From Scedosporium boydii (taxonomy: Eukaryota > Ascomycota > Sordariomycetes > Microascales > Microascaceae), in assembly GCA_002221725.1 (NCBI GenBank), contig NJFT01000041.1, forward strand, positions 124,001 through 188,000: DNA of 64,000 nucleotides. Reading direction: 5' to 3'. How positions within the stretch are numbered: the first letter of the stretch is position 1; each line of letters opens with the position of its first letter. Of the stretch, positions 11,145 through 22,931 are shown piece by piece. The notes under the pieces are model-generated. The model searched no databases. It was not told where the DNA came from and saw nothing but the letters and a program-made list of their open reading frames with translations. The translations under genes were made by a program, and so were the position numbers.

Positions 11145-13992
11145 TTTGGTGCGCTAGTCAGTTTCACTCGGTCGTGCAAGCTCCAATTAATTGAGGGACT
11201 CGTATTGTTTGTATTGAGAAAGGTAGTGGAAGAAGCACGGCATGTGCATTTTTGAGAGACCATATCTGGCAGCTCGGTCGCACGACGTGACGAGCGTCGC
11301 ACAAGGGGGGGGTTGCATCCGTTTATACCTTACAAGGCGCCCGAGGGTTCCAGATCATACGGTTTCCTGATCCTGGAAGCTCCGGTACACCGAGGCGAGG
11401 TGAGTGGAGATTATCTAGCAGTTTACAAATAATTTGAGGCTAGAATCGGTCCCTGGAATCCAAGCCATTGGCGGGATGGCGGATGGGTGTAAGTTGCCAC
11501 TGCTTTCATCGGAGTCGTCGGTGGTAAATCATCCCTTTGTTCGACGCCACTAGACCATGAAGCCCAGTCGGAAGGCTCGGGCGATGGTGATGGTGGTGGG
11601 CGGCTTCACACACCACACACAACGCCGCTTGGGCGGCTGGTCTAGGCGGTTTCTTAGAGGCGGCATACCCGAACCTCGATGCCTCTAGGACCCCTACGGA
11701 GAGAAAATTATGTGTAGTGCATGTACGAAGTACAAAGGCCTGGGGTAATAGTAGAGCCTCTCTTCGACCTATACGGAGGAAGTTTCTATTCCCAGTGAGC
11801 TAAGGCTTTTGGATGCAGCACCAAGGCCAATTGACTGGGCTTGGGCGTTGTAGATTGGTGGGGGATATCCTCCTCCGCCGTGCTGTTATCCCAATCTAAT
11901 CTCCAGCGATCCCTCCTCGTATGATCTCAGCGACGTGGGTGAGCCGACACTCGTTTTGATTCACAGTTATAGCCACTACCTACTTACAGTTGACAGCGAG
12001 GCATCACATCTCCAAGCTATAAGAACATGCTGGCTTATAATTGTAATGTTTAGGTAAATAAATAAAGTTCGTCTTTAATAGAGCTGCTTGATATTGGTGT
12101 ATAGTCTAGTTTACACATATACCCTCTCATCCAATTCTCGGCGACAATCTTTTCTTCTGACGTTTATCATAATTGCAAATCATTATGAGAATCTTACACT
12201 GCGATTCTAAGCGCCGCAGTGGTGAATAATCCCATAATGCACTTTTTCTCGGCTCGATCGCCTCATCCATCGGACCATTGGCGCCACAATACCTCAACAC
12301 GATCCCCACGTTGCGGGCATGGTAAAGTGCGAGCTTGAGTGTAGCATCTAGGTCGCCGGACATCAGATGAATTTGAATTACTCACTTTTGTATTCGCCGA
12401 ATGATGTCATTCGTCTTGCCCTCGTTGTTACAACACTGGCCGGTTGATGTGACAAGACTCGAATTTCTTCATGTGCTTCTTGCTCAGAGCCCCCTATAGT
12501 TCAAGTACGGGCCACATGCGGTGGTTTCGGTGATATTGATGACCCCGTTCCCGATTCACTTCGGTATTCGACCGATCTGCCTGAGGTATTACCGAGTCCC
12601 ACGAGGCAGGGCCGTCGAATGTCCTCTCTCGGGATTCCTGAATGCCGAACTTGAAAATCCGACCTGGGACATCTAGAATGGTTCCTCGATATCCCCCCGC
12701 AACTCGAGGTATCGGATATCTTTGTAAACCCACTGGAAAGTACGCCGTAGCGCTAAGACAGGCGACAGTGTTGAGAATGTTTAAGCCTACGCTGCGAGTG
12801 TAGGTCAGCGCGGAGCTGTTACAGCCAGCCAAAAACCCGAACTTTTCATCAAGCAGTCTTCATCCTCCGAGAAACGCGCCTGGGTTCCGGTTGTTCTTCT
12901 CTAAGGAACTTAAATTTGTTTTCCGCTTGCTCGATGCGAGATTCGTGGTCAAGGGAGCGAATGTAGATAGGTTGGAAATGACTTGGCCGGGTTTCTTTAG
13001 TAGATGATCTGTAGCATTCCGAGTAATGAAAACGAAATTAAATGCTAGACGTGAGCTGTGGCGGTGGGCCTACGCTTCTTCTCTTTGATATGGGCAGTCC
13101 TGGAATCTTTATCGGTGTTTCGAATGCTTCGAACGCTAAGTGAATATCATTGTGGCGATTAACCAATGGGTGAGAGGTGTCGTCGGCGACCACTTGAGAC
13201 GGGAGCTCCTGTTCCTGGACCGCTTAACCCCCCAAAAATACTACGTGAAAACGTCCTGATCGTTTCGATAAAAGGGATCGAGCGAACAGGGCCGCAGATA
13301 TCCTACGGCCTCTTAACTTCATGAGTGGCCCCAAATATCAGAAGAGAGCTTGGATTGATGCCCTCTCGCGTTGGGGTTGGAAAATACAAAGTCGACGCGC
13401 CTGTTCGGATTAGGTGTTGACACTTGTTAGCAGACTTTTCGTCAACTTTGAAAGAGAGACGCGGGCTCTTGCGACATGTGCATTGGCTCAGCTTAAGCTA
13501 GGAAGCCACGATCCAATTTGATCCGAGCCGGAGGGAAAGAGCACGTTGCAGACCAGAATTTCAGCTGATAATATGGCTCGAGTGCAATTGCCGGATGCGG
13601 GAGTGGAAAGAACGATGCTCCCCTGGACCCACTTTCAGAATCAAGCTGAATCATGGAATGTCTGGGGGAAGCTTACATAAGAATTCTTAGTGTTTTCCAT
13701 TGCGAGATAAATCTTTCCTCGTGTTTCTGACGCCAATCCTGCTTGACTTTCTCAAACCACAGCAGCAGCCTGGAGTCGCCATCCATCATCAAACCCATCT
13801 CATCTACCCTCATTCCTGCGCTAGCCGCAAATTTGGTCCTTCTAGAAGGGCTGTTTTTGTCAGCTTTCGACTCACTCTAACAGGCACGGGCCACGAGCGC
13901 TTCTTGCTGGCAGCAAGCTGAGCTCTTGTAGCCTTTTTTTTTCTTCTTCTCTTTTTTTCTTTTCAACATCATCGAACGACAGCATTCCCATC
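11145..13992. other. Long intergenic region with weak open frames only
   Basis: About 2.8 kb between the divergent sterol acyltransferase and SR-protein genes. Two short minus-strand open frames, 12363-12127 (78 codons, faintly ankyrin-like) and 12832-12494 (112 codons), show no domain I recognise and no convincing splice link, so I do not call them genes. A GTACGAAGTAC palindrome lies at 11723-11733. A pyrimidine-rich run just before the SR-protein start (about 13931-13967) looks like its promoter or leader. Confidence 0.45.
11723..11733. repeat. GTACGAAGTAC palindrome-like element
   Basis: Intergenic copy of the recurring 11-base motif, 5' of the sterol acyltransferase gene. Confidence 0.7.
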
Positions 13993-15358
13993 ATGTCCCG
14001 CGGTGGCACCACCTTGTACGTTACGGGCTTTAGCCACGGAACTCGCGCCCGTGACCTCGCCTACGAGTTCGAACGGTATGTTACCCGCGCGTCGACAGCG
14101 TCGACACCTCCATCGTGACGGCGAACTATTCTACTTTTCCCGCCGATATGTCGAGTTTCCATTCCTCTCCCCCCCAAACAAGCTTTTCTCGCGCTTCGTC
14201 CTCCCGCCCTGTGCTCGCGCACATCTACCGCCACCAACCTCTCCGCCTTCGTTGCCGCCATCGTCCTCCCCGCGTTTTACACTCCATCCTAGCCCCGCCC
14301 CGTGCTATCAAAACCCCACTCCTCGTCCTCGTCCTCCTCGTCGTCGTTGTCCGTCGGTCCGTCGTCGTCGAGCTCGAGGCTTGTGCCGTGATTATCTCGG
14401 CCATTTTATGCCATAAGCCAGCGGGCAGGCATCGCGCCTTTAGGCCCCTTCTGGGACAGCTTACCCTCTGTCGATGATGCGGCGCCTAGCAATCAACTGG
14501 TTTGCCTTCAAACTGTGGTTAAAACGATACACTAACACACATCGTCCAGGTACGGGCGTCTTGTTCGCTGTGACATTCCCGCCCCTCGCTCAGCGTCTAG
14601 CAGACTGTAAGTTTCTTTCTTCGTTGCGCCTGGATGATATTTCCCAGATCCTATTTCTCCTTCTTGAAAATGCGCGCTAACCTGGGTGGAAAACACCAAC
14701 ACAGCTTTGCGTTTGTGGAGTATGAGGATCGTCGCGATGCTGATGATGCCTATCATGAGATGCACAACAAGCGCATCGGCCGTGATGACATCTTGAAGAT
14801 TGAGGTATGAATCTCTAGCAAAACCTTGCGAGCGCCATGACCTACCGCCAGATACTAACACCACTACGCAGTGGGCTCGTACTCCTCCCTCGGCCTCGTG
14901 GCGCTTCGACTCTGGTCGTGATCGGGAGCGAAACCCTCGTCGATCCCCTCGCCGTGGTCGGTCCCCCTCGCCTCGTCGCAACAATCGCGACTACTCTCCC
15001 CGCAAGGATGATCGTCGTGACCGCGACCGGGACTATGACCGCGATCGACGTGATCGTGACCGTGATCGAAGCCGTAGCCCGGATCATCGGTATGTGTTCC
15101 ATACTTTATTTATAATTGCGCGCTGGAATAACCTCAGCTAAGATGTGTGCTGATGAGGCCCGATAACAGTGATAGGGAGACCAAGGACGAGAGGGAGGAC
15201 CGTGATCGCCGTGAGAATGGCGCTAATGGTGACGACCGGAAGGGTATGGCTGCCGCCTTAATTCATCCCTGAGTTGTATTCATTTCATGCTAATACTATT
15301 CTCAAATCTAGCCCTCGAAAGTCCTCCTCCTCACGATGATCTCGACGTTGCTGAGTAG
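13993..15358 (+). CDS. srp1: SR-family RNA-binding protein, Srp1-like splicing factor
   Basis: Nuclear pre-mRNA splicing regulator. Exons are 13993-14075, 14550-14606, 14705-14804, 14872-15089, 15170-15243 and 15312-15358, giving 192 residues. An RRM occupies roughly residues 8-82: TLYVTGFSHGTRARDLAYEF starts it (RNP2-like LYVTGF) and LFAFVEYED is RNP1-like. An RS/RD-rich tail follows, with SPRRGRSPSPRR and repeated RDRD blocks, and then an acidic end. The RRM and the ARDLAYEFE stretch match what I know of fission yeast Srp1. The first intron, 14076-14549 (474 nt), is far longer than any other in this gene, and its retention gives a stop at 14116-14118. That fits regulated or unproductive splicing, though only inference supports it. 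Confidence 0.88.
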
Positions 15359-17591
15359 AGCAGTAGCCGTCAACAATATCCGGCCAGCTAACCCAGCATT
15401 GACCAAGAGTATCCAGTCTGGATTGCTCACTTTTTCGTCACCGTATCACTACTATTCACAGTATCCTTTTAGTTCTTTTTGTACGTCTGAGATGGCCTTC
15501 TCGTTTGGGTCCGATTGGGTCTCTTCTCTCGTTCTTAGTTATGATTTCACTTCCATCTCTTCTTCCGTTATCGGCACGGGTTTAGGTCGGTCTGCAGACT
15601 GAAGTCAGACTGGACGGACACAAGCCGGCGAGAGATTCGAGAGATCTAAAGTGCTCTGATGCCCGCGGTAACAAAAAAAAAAAGTATTGCGTGCTATTGC
15701 GTTCGATTTTCAGCTCTGTTGGGGGAAGGGATATGGCGTAGGTACTTCATATAGACAAATTGAAATTCGGCGCCTAAGTCTAGCAGAATGAGTCCGAGGT
15801 TGATGGCGTGTCTCTTATGGTTCGCTCTGAAGTGTGTGTCGAAGGACACTTGGACTCTCCTGGTTCCAAAGGGTTCAAGGCTGGCTTTCGTCTCCAATGA
15901 CGTAGGCAAAATCCAGTGCGGCCAAATCATTGATCCGATCTACTCCATCCGGTTGACGGTTGTTGTGAACACTATGTCCAACACATTTGGAACTACCGCG
16001 GCGCCACTTGACAACACTGGTCACACCTTTGCTCTTTTGGGATACTAACAGACTCAGTGTAGACAATAATTTTGTTTGCTTAGGGCGTCTTCCCAGTCAC
16101 TTGTGACGCTGGCTGACGGACCAGTGAGACTCGTGGAGAACGACTAAGCCCATCCCGTGCCTACTCCCTCATCTTCTGACTTCATTCGCATTTAGGCTTC
16201 AGCTTCTCAAACAAGGCGGTTCTTCAGCTGGTCACCTGCGCAAAAAAGATCCTCGCCAGGCAGTCTTCATGTGGAAAGCTGCACTGTGTTTATTTCAGCT
16301 ATTAAATATATTATTTGATGTTCGAGATCAATCTGCTCCTCTACTGCATCCATTGTGACTTCGGAGGGAAACATTGCGCGTTTGGAACATTGAAGTGTTT
16401 TTTTTTTTTCCTGTATGCGAAACCCCGACGTTATCCTATCGACTCTCGACTGGGGTACGTCACCTTTATCCTCGGCTCCATCGCAGCTTCCCGTTGGTGA
16501 CGAAGTTATTTCCTACGGGATTTTCCGTGCTCTCCGCCTTTTTGGATCGAGACATTGTCAACCTGCAGCAATAATTTTGGACCGTCACCGATCCCCTTTG
16601 ACAGCCGGCCCACGCTCCCGGTCCTACGGCAAATTCATTAGATCGCACTCTACGAAGTACTTGATCCTCCTGCTGAGACTACATCCTTGGCTTTTGACCA
16701 CAGACCCTCTCCACTCCGCATTTCATGTCGTTTTCCGGATCTTCTCGAAGAAAGATTTACGAGGCTAGCTGAGTACGGTTTTGGCGCCTCGACGTTAGAG
16801 ACCTTGGATTCCCAGCAAAAGCCCCCTCCGCTCCGCAACAGGCCGGCGAGCTGTGACCGACCCCTGCCAATTTTTTCCCGAAGCAATTCAAACCGCGCTA
16901 AAAAAAAGCCTCGCCCCTCGCCCCTCGAGAAAACACTGCACTACACGAAAGCATCGACCTCGACTCAATCGCAGACGATTCAAATCCAGGAACCCACTGC
17001 CAGATAACGCGAATCGGACACACCTTCCGTCATAAAAACCACGGCTATACTCTATCGAGTCCTGTTTTTGTCCATTCGTACGCGTTACTCGTGATCCTCG
17101 GATACCGAACCCTACTCCAGCGAACCACCGTTCCAAGCCGTGTCCAGCCTTGCGAACTTGCCGTATCCCGCGCGAACCGCCTTCCGATCGCACCTTCTCG
17201 ATACTAAACGCAACCGAACCTCCCCGGCACTCGTGAACTCTTTCAATCGCATTCTTTCTTCGGTTGATGGGCGGCGTGATCCTACTCTAGCCCGGGGCGC
17301 CGCCTACATTCCACGGAGACTGCCTCGGTCTACTCGATATGCTCTGCTTGCCATTCTGCCGCGAAAGACGCTCTGCAGTATAGCCCAGGCTATAAACGAC
17401 AGACCTTTGCGTGTCTTCCAGTAGCCGAGCCAGTACAAGCGTCAATACCGACCACTTCAACCACCGTTTAGGATCGAAGCGCATCCCCTTTTCCGCTGAT
17501 CTGTATACCCTGCTCTGCTAGTGTCGACTGCCTGGTTCTTGGGAAGGTGTACTCTTGTTCTTGGGAGGCCTTTGCCACAAAAATTCCGACA
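15359..17591. other. Intergenic region / probable long leader of the carrier gene
   Basis: About 2.2 kb between two genes on the same strand. Open frames here are short and overlap in several phases, and none shows a domain. The part from about 16700 to 17590 is C-rich and pyrimidine-rich and may be promoter plus a long 5' untranslated leader. An 11-base motif TACGAAGTACT lies at about 16651-16661. Confidence 0.4.
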
Positions 17592-18999
17592 ATGACGACA
17601 ATTGTGAGTCCAGCATAGTGGTCACTTCTCCTTGACACTGGGATAAGCTGGCTGTTGCCTTCTGGCAGAGTCTCTTTGTTTTTTTTGTTTTTTCCACTAA
17701 GCTGACTTCTCCTTTGTATTCTAGCCACAGAAAGACCAGATCGAGCGAAAGATTACTCCAAATGCACGCCTGTACTATGCAAGAGATTGGATATCCGAGC
17801 CAGTCGTGGCCGCCTTTTGTGCAGGTGGTGTCGCTGGTGCTGTGTCAAGAACAGTCGTGTCACCTCTGGAACGATTAAAGATCCTTTTCCAAGTCCAGAG
17901 TGCAGGACGTGATGCCTACAAGCTCTCTGTTGGCCAGGCTCTTGGCAAGATGTGGAGGGAGGAAGGTTGGCGAGGGTTTATGCGAGGCAATGGCACCAAC
18001 TGCATTCGCATTGTTCCGTACTCGGCCGTTCAGTTTGGAAGTTACAATTTCTACAAGAGGGTACGTATCATTGCCCCTCGCTGAGAGGGGCCACCTGGTT
18101 CTACAGGGCCTCTAAATTGGAGCTAGGGGCCCGTTGAATCCTACCCTTGGAGTTCTGCGGCCTAGTGATCTCGTCCAGGGCTAACTTTGGTGACATTAGA
18201 CTATCTTTGAGCCTTACGCCGGAGGCGAATTGACTCCCCTTCTGCGCCTCACCTGCGGTGGACTTGCTGGTATCACCTCCGTCATCTTTACCTACCCCCT
18301 GGATATTGTCCGTACCCGTCTGTCCATCCAGTCCGCATCCTTTGCCGAGTTAGGCGAGCGCCCTAAGAAACTCCCTGGCATGTGGGCGACGCTTATCCAC
18401 ATGTACAAGACGGAAGGTGGTTTTCTTGCGCTGTATCGCGGTATCATTCCAACCGTTGCTGGAGTCGCGCCCTATGTATGTTCTCGTCTCCTTTGGCCCT
18501 CCTTTAATAGCGCTATGCTAGAGTCTCAACCCACTAACATCTTACCCGTGAAAGGTCGGCCTCAACTTCATGACCTACGAGTGGGCTCGGAAATACCTGA
18601 CACCTGAAGGCGAAGAGAACCCCAACGCTGTGAGGAAATTGGCAGCGGGTGCGGTTTCTGGTGCTGTCGCGCAGACATGCACGTACCCCTTGTAAGTCCT
18701 TTTTTTTGTAATGCTATTCTTCCTAGATGCACAAATCTTCTGACGCTTCTCAAAACAGCGATGTGCTGCGAAGGAGGTTCCAGATCAACACGATGTCTGG
18801 AATGGGCTACCAGTACAAATCTATCGGAGACGCAATCAGGGTCATCATCGCCGAGGAAGGCATTGTTGGCCTTTACAAGGGAATCATCCCTAACCTACTG
18901 AAGGTGGCGCCAAGCATGGCCTCGAGTTGGCTCAGTTACGAGATTTGCCGTGACTACTTGGTGTCGTTGAAACCGGCTGAGGAGACGGAGGCGATATAG
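17592..18999 (+). CDS. Mitochondrial carrier, APS/PAPS transporter type (YPR011C-like)
   Basis: Inner-membrane SLC25-family transporter. The closest family I recognise is yeast YPR011C, which carries adenosine 5'-phosphosulfate and PAPS; CoA carriers such as SLC25A42 are relatives. Exons are 17592-17603, 17725-18060, 18200-18475, 18555-18691 and 18759-18999, giving 333 residues. All three carrier repeats are present, with signatures [27 protein letters not shown] and [12 protein letters not shown]. The conserved [15 protein letters not shown] opening and FRGNG-like [11 protein letters not shown] are also seen. The first coding exon is only 12 bases (MTTI). It was chosen because it opens with ATG and splices in phase to PQKDQIE. 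Substrate is inferred from family similarity only. Confidence 0.88.
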
Positions 19000-19627
19000 G
19001 CAGGGAGACGAAGGAGAAACCAAAAAAAAACGAAAAAAAATTTCATCTGTCGGACACACAGGACAGGCGGGTGCGATGACGGTGGCTTTTTTTTGTGCTA
19101 ATAGAGCATTTGGAATAATACGCAAACCAACGCATATACAGGAGGAAGGGCTTGGTTTCCTGTAGGACAGGTATACCGCGCAGCATTGCATTTTAATAGC
19201 TATAGACGCGAAGGGTTGATCTTGATACAATGATCCAATGCAATTATAGGACTGCAAAGTGCCATCTCATGCTTCACAGTCAAAAGTTTGTAGCCTACTT
19301 CGTAGAGTTGTATTATCGTGCAGCACAATGCAGACCTGCAAGCGACTTGGATGTCCACTCATAGACAAGGGGGGGAGCGGCGGGCCTTTCCAAGTTTCGT
19401 AAGCCGGCCGACTTCTCATCTTGCCAGCTGTCACCATCTGTAATGCACACTTCGAGAAAATGCCCTAATGAGAAATGCACGGACCACCCACCACCTTCAA
19501 TTCACTTTACCCTCAGTATTTTTTTCTTCCCTCCACTCCACTTCACGATATCAATTTCCTCGACATCAACCACCGACAACCAACCCCCATCGACTCTTCC
19601 GGTATTTGACAAAGAGTCACCGTCACG
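19000..19627. other. Intergenic region / eL18 promoter
   Basis: About 630 bp between tandem plus-strand genes. It holds the carrier 3' end (A-rich runs near 19022-19040) and the eL18 promoter, with a CT-rich leader at about 19505-19570. The palindrome-like CTACTTCGTAG lies at 19295-19305. No gene is seen. Confidence 0.45.
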
Positions 19628-20660
19628 ATGGGTACGTAGGAAACCTTTTGGAAGCCTTCTGTATGCAAGTGGCGACGGGAAGCACCATCGGCCTTCATGT
19701 CGATTTTGCTCCCCGTCTGCTGCGAAGCTGGCGCCGCGGGAACAATTTTTTGCGTTGGGACTCGAGAGAAAAACCCAGTTGAAACGGATCACGATTCCCG
19801 ACTTGCAATCTTTTTATGATGCATTCTGGAGTCGATCTGACCCCGTCCTGGGCCTAATCGAGATCCCACGCTGTTCCTCGCTTTGGCTCGCCGCATTTGA
19901 GCATGCTTGAACGCCGAGGCTGACGAACGTTTCTTCTCTTTCTAGCTATCGATCTCGACAGGCACCACGTCCGCGGCACCCACCGCAAGGCCGCCAAGAG
20001 CGACAATGTCTACTTGAAGCTCCTTGTCAAGCTCTACAGGTTCCTTGTCCGTAAGTAACAAAATCGTCATTTTTGGCTCCATATCCTTTGCCCCTCGAAA
20101 ATTGAGACGATTCTGACTTTTGTTTTTTTTTCTTTTCTTCAAGGCCGAACCGACTCCAACTTCAACAAGGTCGTTCTCCGCCGACTCTTCATGTCCCGCA
20201 TCAACCGACCCCCCGTTTCCATTTCCCGCATCGCCGCCAACGTCCAGGACGATGAGAAGCGCACCGTCGTTGTTGTCGGTACCGTGACCGACGATAACCG
20301 TCTCCCCAAGGTCCCCAAGGTCAACGTCGCGGCCCTCCGCTTCACCGCCACCGCCCGTGCCCGAATCGTCGCTGCCGGCGGCAAGGCCCTCACCCTCGAC
20401 CAGCTCGCCCTCCAGGCCCCCACTGGTGCCAACACCCTCCTTCTCCGTGGCCCCAAGAACGCCCGTGAGGCCTTCAAGCACTTCGGCCACGGCCCCCACA
20501 AGAACAAGGTAAATTCCACCATCTACGCTCTGGGTAATGATGTCCTACGAAGTGGGAAAACTAACCTCTGTGATTTCTATAGAAACCCTACGTCGAGTCC
20601 AAGGGCCGCAAGTTCGAGCGCGCTCGTGGCCGCAGGCGATCCAGGGGCTTCAAGGTATAA
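19628..20660 (+). CDS. RPL18: 60S ribosomal protein eL18
   Basis: Structural protein of the large cytosolic ribosomal subunit. Exons are 19628-19631, 19946-20050, 20144-20508 and 20583-20660, giving 183 residues, the normal family size. The protein opens [16 protein letters not shown], contains [13 protein letters not shown] and [13 protein letters not shown], and ends in the basic [19 protein letters not shown]. The first coding exon is just four bases (ATGG), followed by a 314-nt intron, a layout common in fungal ribosomal-protein genes. Codon choice is strongly biased to C-ending codons, as expected for high expression. Intron 2 contains a small inverted repeat (20062-20068 with 20106-20112). 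Confidence 0.97.
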
Positions 20661-20881
20661 GGGGTTGGCTTGGTTGTTGTATTGGTCGATGGTTTTCGTG
20701 TCCTTTTTTTACTTCAATTGGCCCACGGCTCTGCAATGTTTGGGTCCGGATTGGGCCCGTTCTCCTTTGCCGTATGGAATTTGGCATGGTCGAGGCGTAA
20801 ATAGGCATGACGAGGCAAAACAAAACTTGATGATGGGCTGGTTCAAAAAGAAGAAATAAAAAATGAGGAAATCCATTGAAA

Positions 20882-22360
20882 TTATTTATTATCTTCGGGT
20901 TTGGTCTGTTCGTCTACGACATTTTTCTTCCGGCGTAATGCTACAAAATATGCTTCTCTCGATTCCTATGCCCATATGTTAGGTGTGATGACGAAAAGAT
21001 GAGAGGAGGACCCGAGAATGTGAAATGAAAAACAAGCTGCTTTTAAACGGCCTTACCTTGCGAGAAGAATCAGGCTTCTCCCGGTACACCTTATCGAAAA
21101 GCTTCTTAAGCCGCTTCTCAAATTCCTTGTCTTCCGAGCCTTGGTAGAACTTGCAGACGAAGTGCCCACCGTTCTTCAGCGTGTCGCTCGCGAAGCGGAG
21201 GGCGGCGCTACAGAGATCCTAGAGGCGGAAGATGGGGTGAGCAAAATGGCGTTTCTCGAGGGGCCAACAAAACTTACCATGCTGCCGGCGTGATCACGAA
21301 AGGAGATGCCGCTCGTATTCATCATCCTAAGGTACGCATTATTCATTCCGCTCCTGCGAAAGTCTGTGGGGAGGAGCCAGGGTGCTGACATGTCGCTCAG
21401 GACGATCTGTAATAACTCTCCATTAGCAACAAGGGAAGAGTGAGGTAGTCGAAAGACAGGAGCCAGGGGGTTAATACATCTACAACGCGATCATTCTCGA
21501 CCTCTCCTTCGTCCTTGATGTCCCTCATCTCAAGCCTCTCCATATCGAGATAACTCCGCTCCTCGGCCAAGACTTCCCTCCTCTCCTCCTCCGACGCAAT
21601 GTTCGCCTCTCCCTCGGCCTGAGCGAACTCTGCTTCCTTCTTCTTCTCATCGGCCTCGCGCTTCAGAGCTGCCTCCCGTCGGAGGTAGGCCTCCCGGACG
21701 GACTCTTTGACGACGGCTTGCACTGCGGGGGAGAGGAAGTTGCCTTGGATGGAGGAGACGCCGCGGGGAGGTTGAGCGGGGAGGATGTCGATGCCGAGGA
21801 CGTGGTTGTGGGGTTTTGTGCGGTCGTGGGCGACTTGGGACCAACTTCCAGGTGCGAATCCCTTTTTGTTTTAGGTTCGAGAATAGTTAACTAGACTGCG
21901 ACTCCTATTCATGCTTTGGTTCGTGAGGTAGATGAGAATGAAAGGAAACGATGAGACGAGAAAATCGGTGTATAAAACGCATACCAGATCAACTACAATC
22001 ATCCCCTTCTTAAAAAGCCTATACTTTGCATCCATCTATCATAAGTTCTAGCATTAGACCGACCGGTAACCACACAAGGGCAATGCCCGATACTTTACTC
22101 ACCTCAAGGAGCTTAAACGCTGCGCGGCTCTTAAGACCCTGGACCTTAGCCTCCCGCGCATACGGATCTCGACCTTGCCTGCTCTTCCACCTCGACGACG
22201 CCGCTGACGAAGAGGCGCATCGTCGTGCCGTCAGTTGGGGCGGTATCCTGGGGGCGATAGGAGCACTCAAAGCTGCTAGAGGTGTTAAGGAAAGAGGAAG
22301 GCCGGGCGAAGATGGCGCCGCGGTACGACGTGCTATAGGGATCATAAGTGAAGCTCTCAT
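20882..22360 (-). CDS. MRM2: Mitochondrial 21S rRNA 2'-O-ribose methyltransferase (FtsJ/RrmJ family)
   Basis: SAM-dependent enzyme expected to methylate a uridine in the peptidyl-transferase centre of mitochondrial large rRNA. Exons are 22360-22103, 22035-21985, 21861-21478, 21406-21278, 21218-21057 and 20965-20882, giving 355 residues. An Arg/Ser/Ala-rich N-terminus looks like a mitochondrial presequence. The core shows SRAAFKLLE (catalytic Lys), VVDLGFAPGSWSQVA (SAM-binding loop), IVLSDM (Asp), HFVCKFYQG (Lys) and REKPDSSR (Glu), so the K-D-K-E tetrad is complete. A charged Glu/Lys/Arg-rich helical insert of about 65 residues sits before IVLSDM, where bacterial RrmJ has a short loop. A later start at 22342 is possible. 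Confidence 0.9.
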
Positions 22361-22931
22361 GATGGCGTCCTATGACAGCGTTCGGTGTTTGGTGAAGATG
22401 AGAGCTCATGTGAGCTTGGATGGTGATGCGATCCAGGTGGTTTCTTGAGAGCTATGGCGTAAATCGAACGTTCATATAATAATACAGGAGCCAATGATGA
22501 TAATAATACAAGTTTCCTTTAGCATACGAATGAGCCTGCATTCGTGGATATTATGGATTGATCAGTTGGGACGCGCCACAGGGTCATCATGCTCAAAGCT
22601 GGATTAATTCTCATGACGACATGAGAAGCTCGAAAATTTAAACCAAAATGAACACAGTGCGACTTGACTTATTTACACCTCCACGTTTTGGGTCATTTAG
22701 CATGCGAGGATAGAGCTGCTGGATTTCACCATCTCACAAGTCGCGGTCATCAAAGATTGATATTGGGCATGAAGATGCAATTGTGTCAATTTCAAATACT
22801 CCATAACCATCCCATCCGTCCATTAATCCTACAAGGAGCTAACCCAATCCTAACGCCAGAACAGAACGCCGACCACATCCCGATGCAGCGTACGAACACC
22901 AAACATCAAATCAACACGCGAAACACTCCCT
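22361..22931. other. Intergenic region between two minus-strand genes
   Basis: About 570 bp holding the Mrm2 promoter and the 3' end of the coiled-coil gene. AT-rich stretches occur near 22480-22520. I see no gene. Confidence 0.4.

Noticed and set aside
12127..12832. Two minus-strand open frames, one faintly ankyrin-like
   Set aside because: They are short, with no convincing intron joining them, no clear motif and a non-coding-like composition.
19816..19923. Possible C/D snoRNA in eL18 intron 1 (ATGATGC ... CTGA)
   Set aside because: The CTGA lies about 22 nt from the acceptor and is most simply the branch point. No guide or terminal stem could be recognised.
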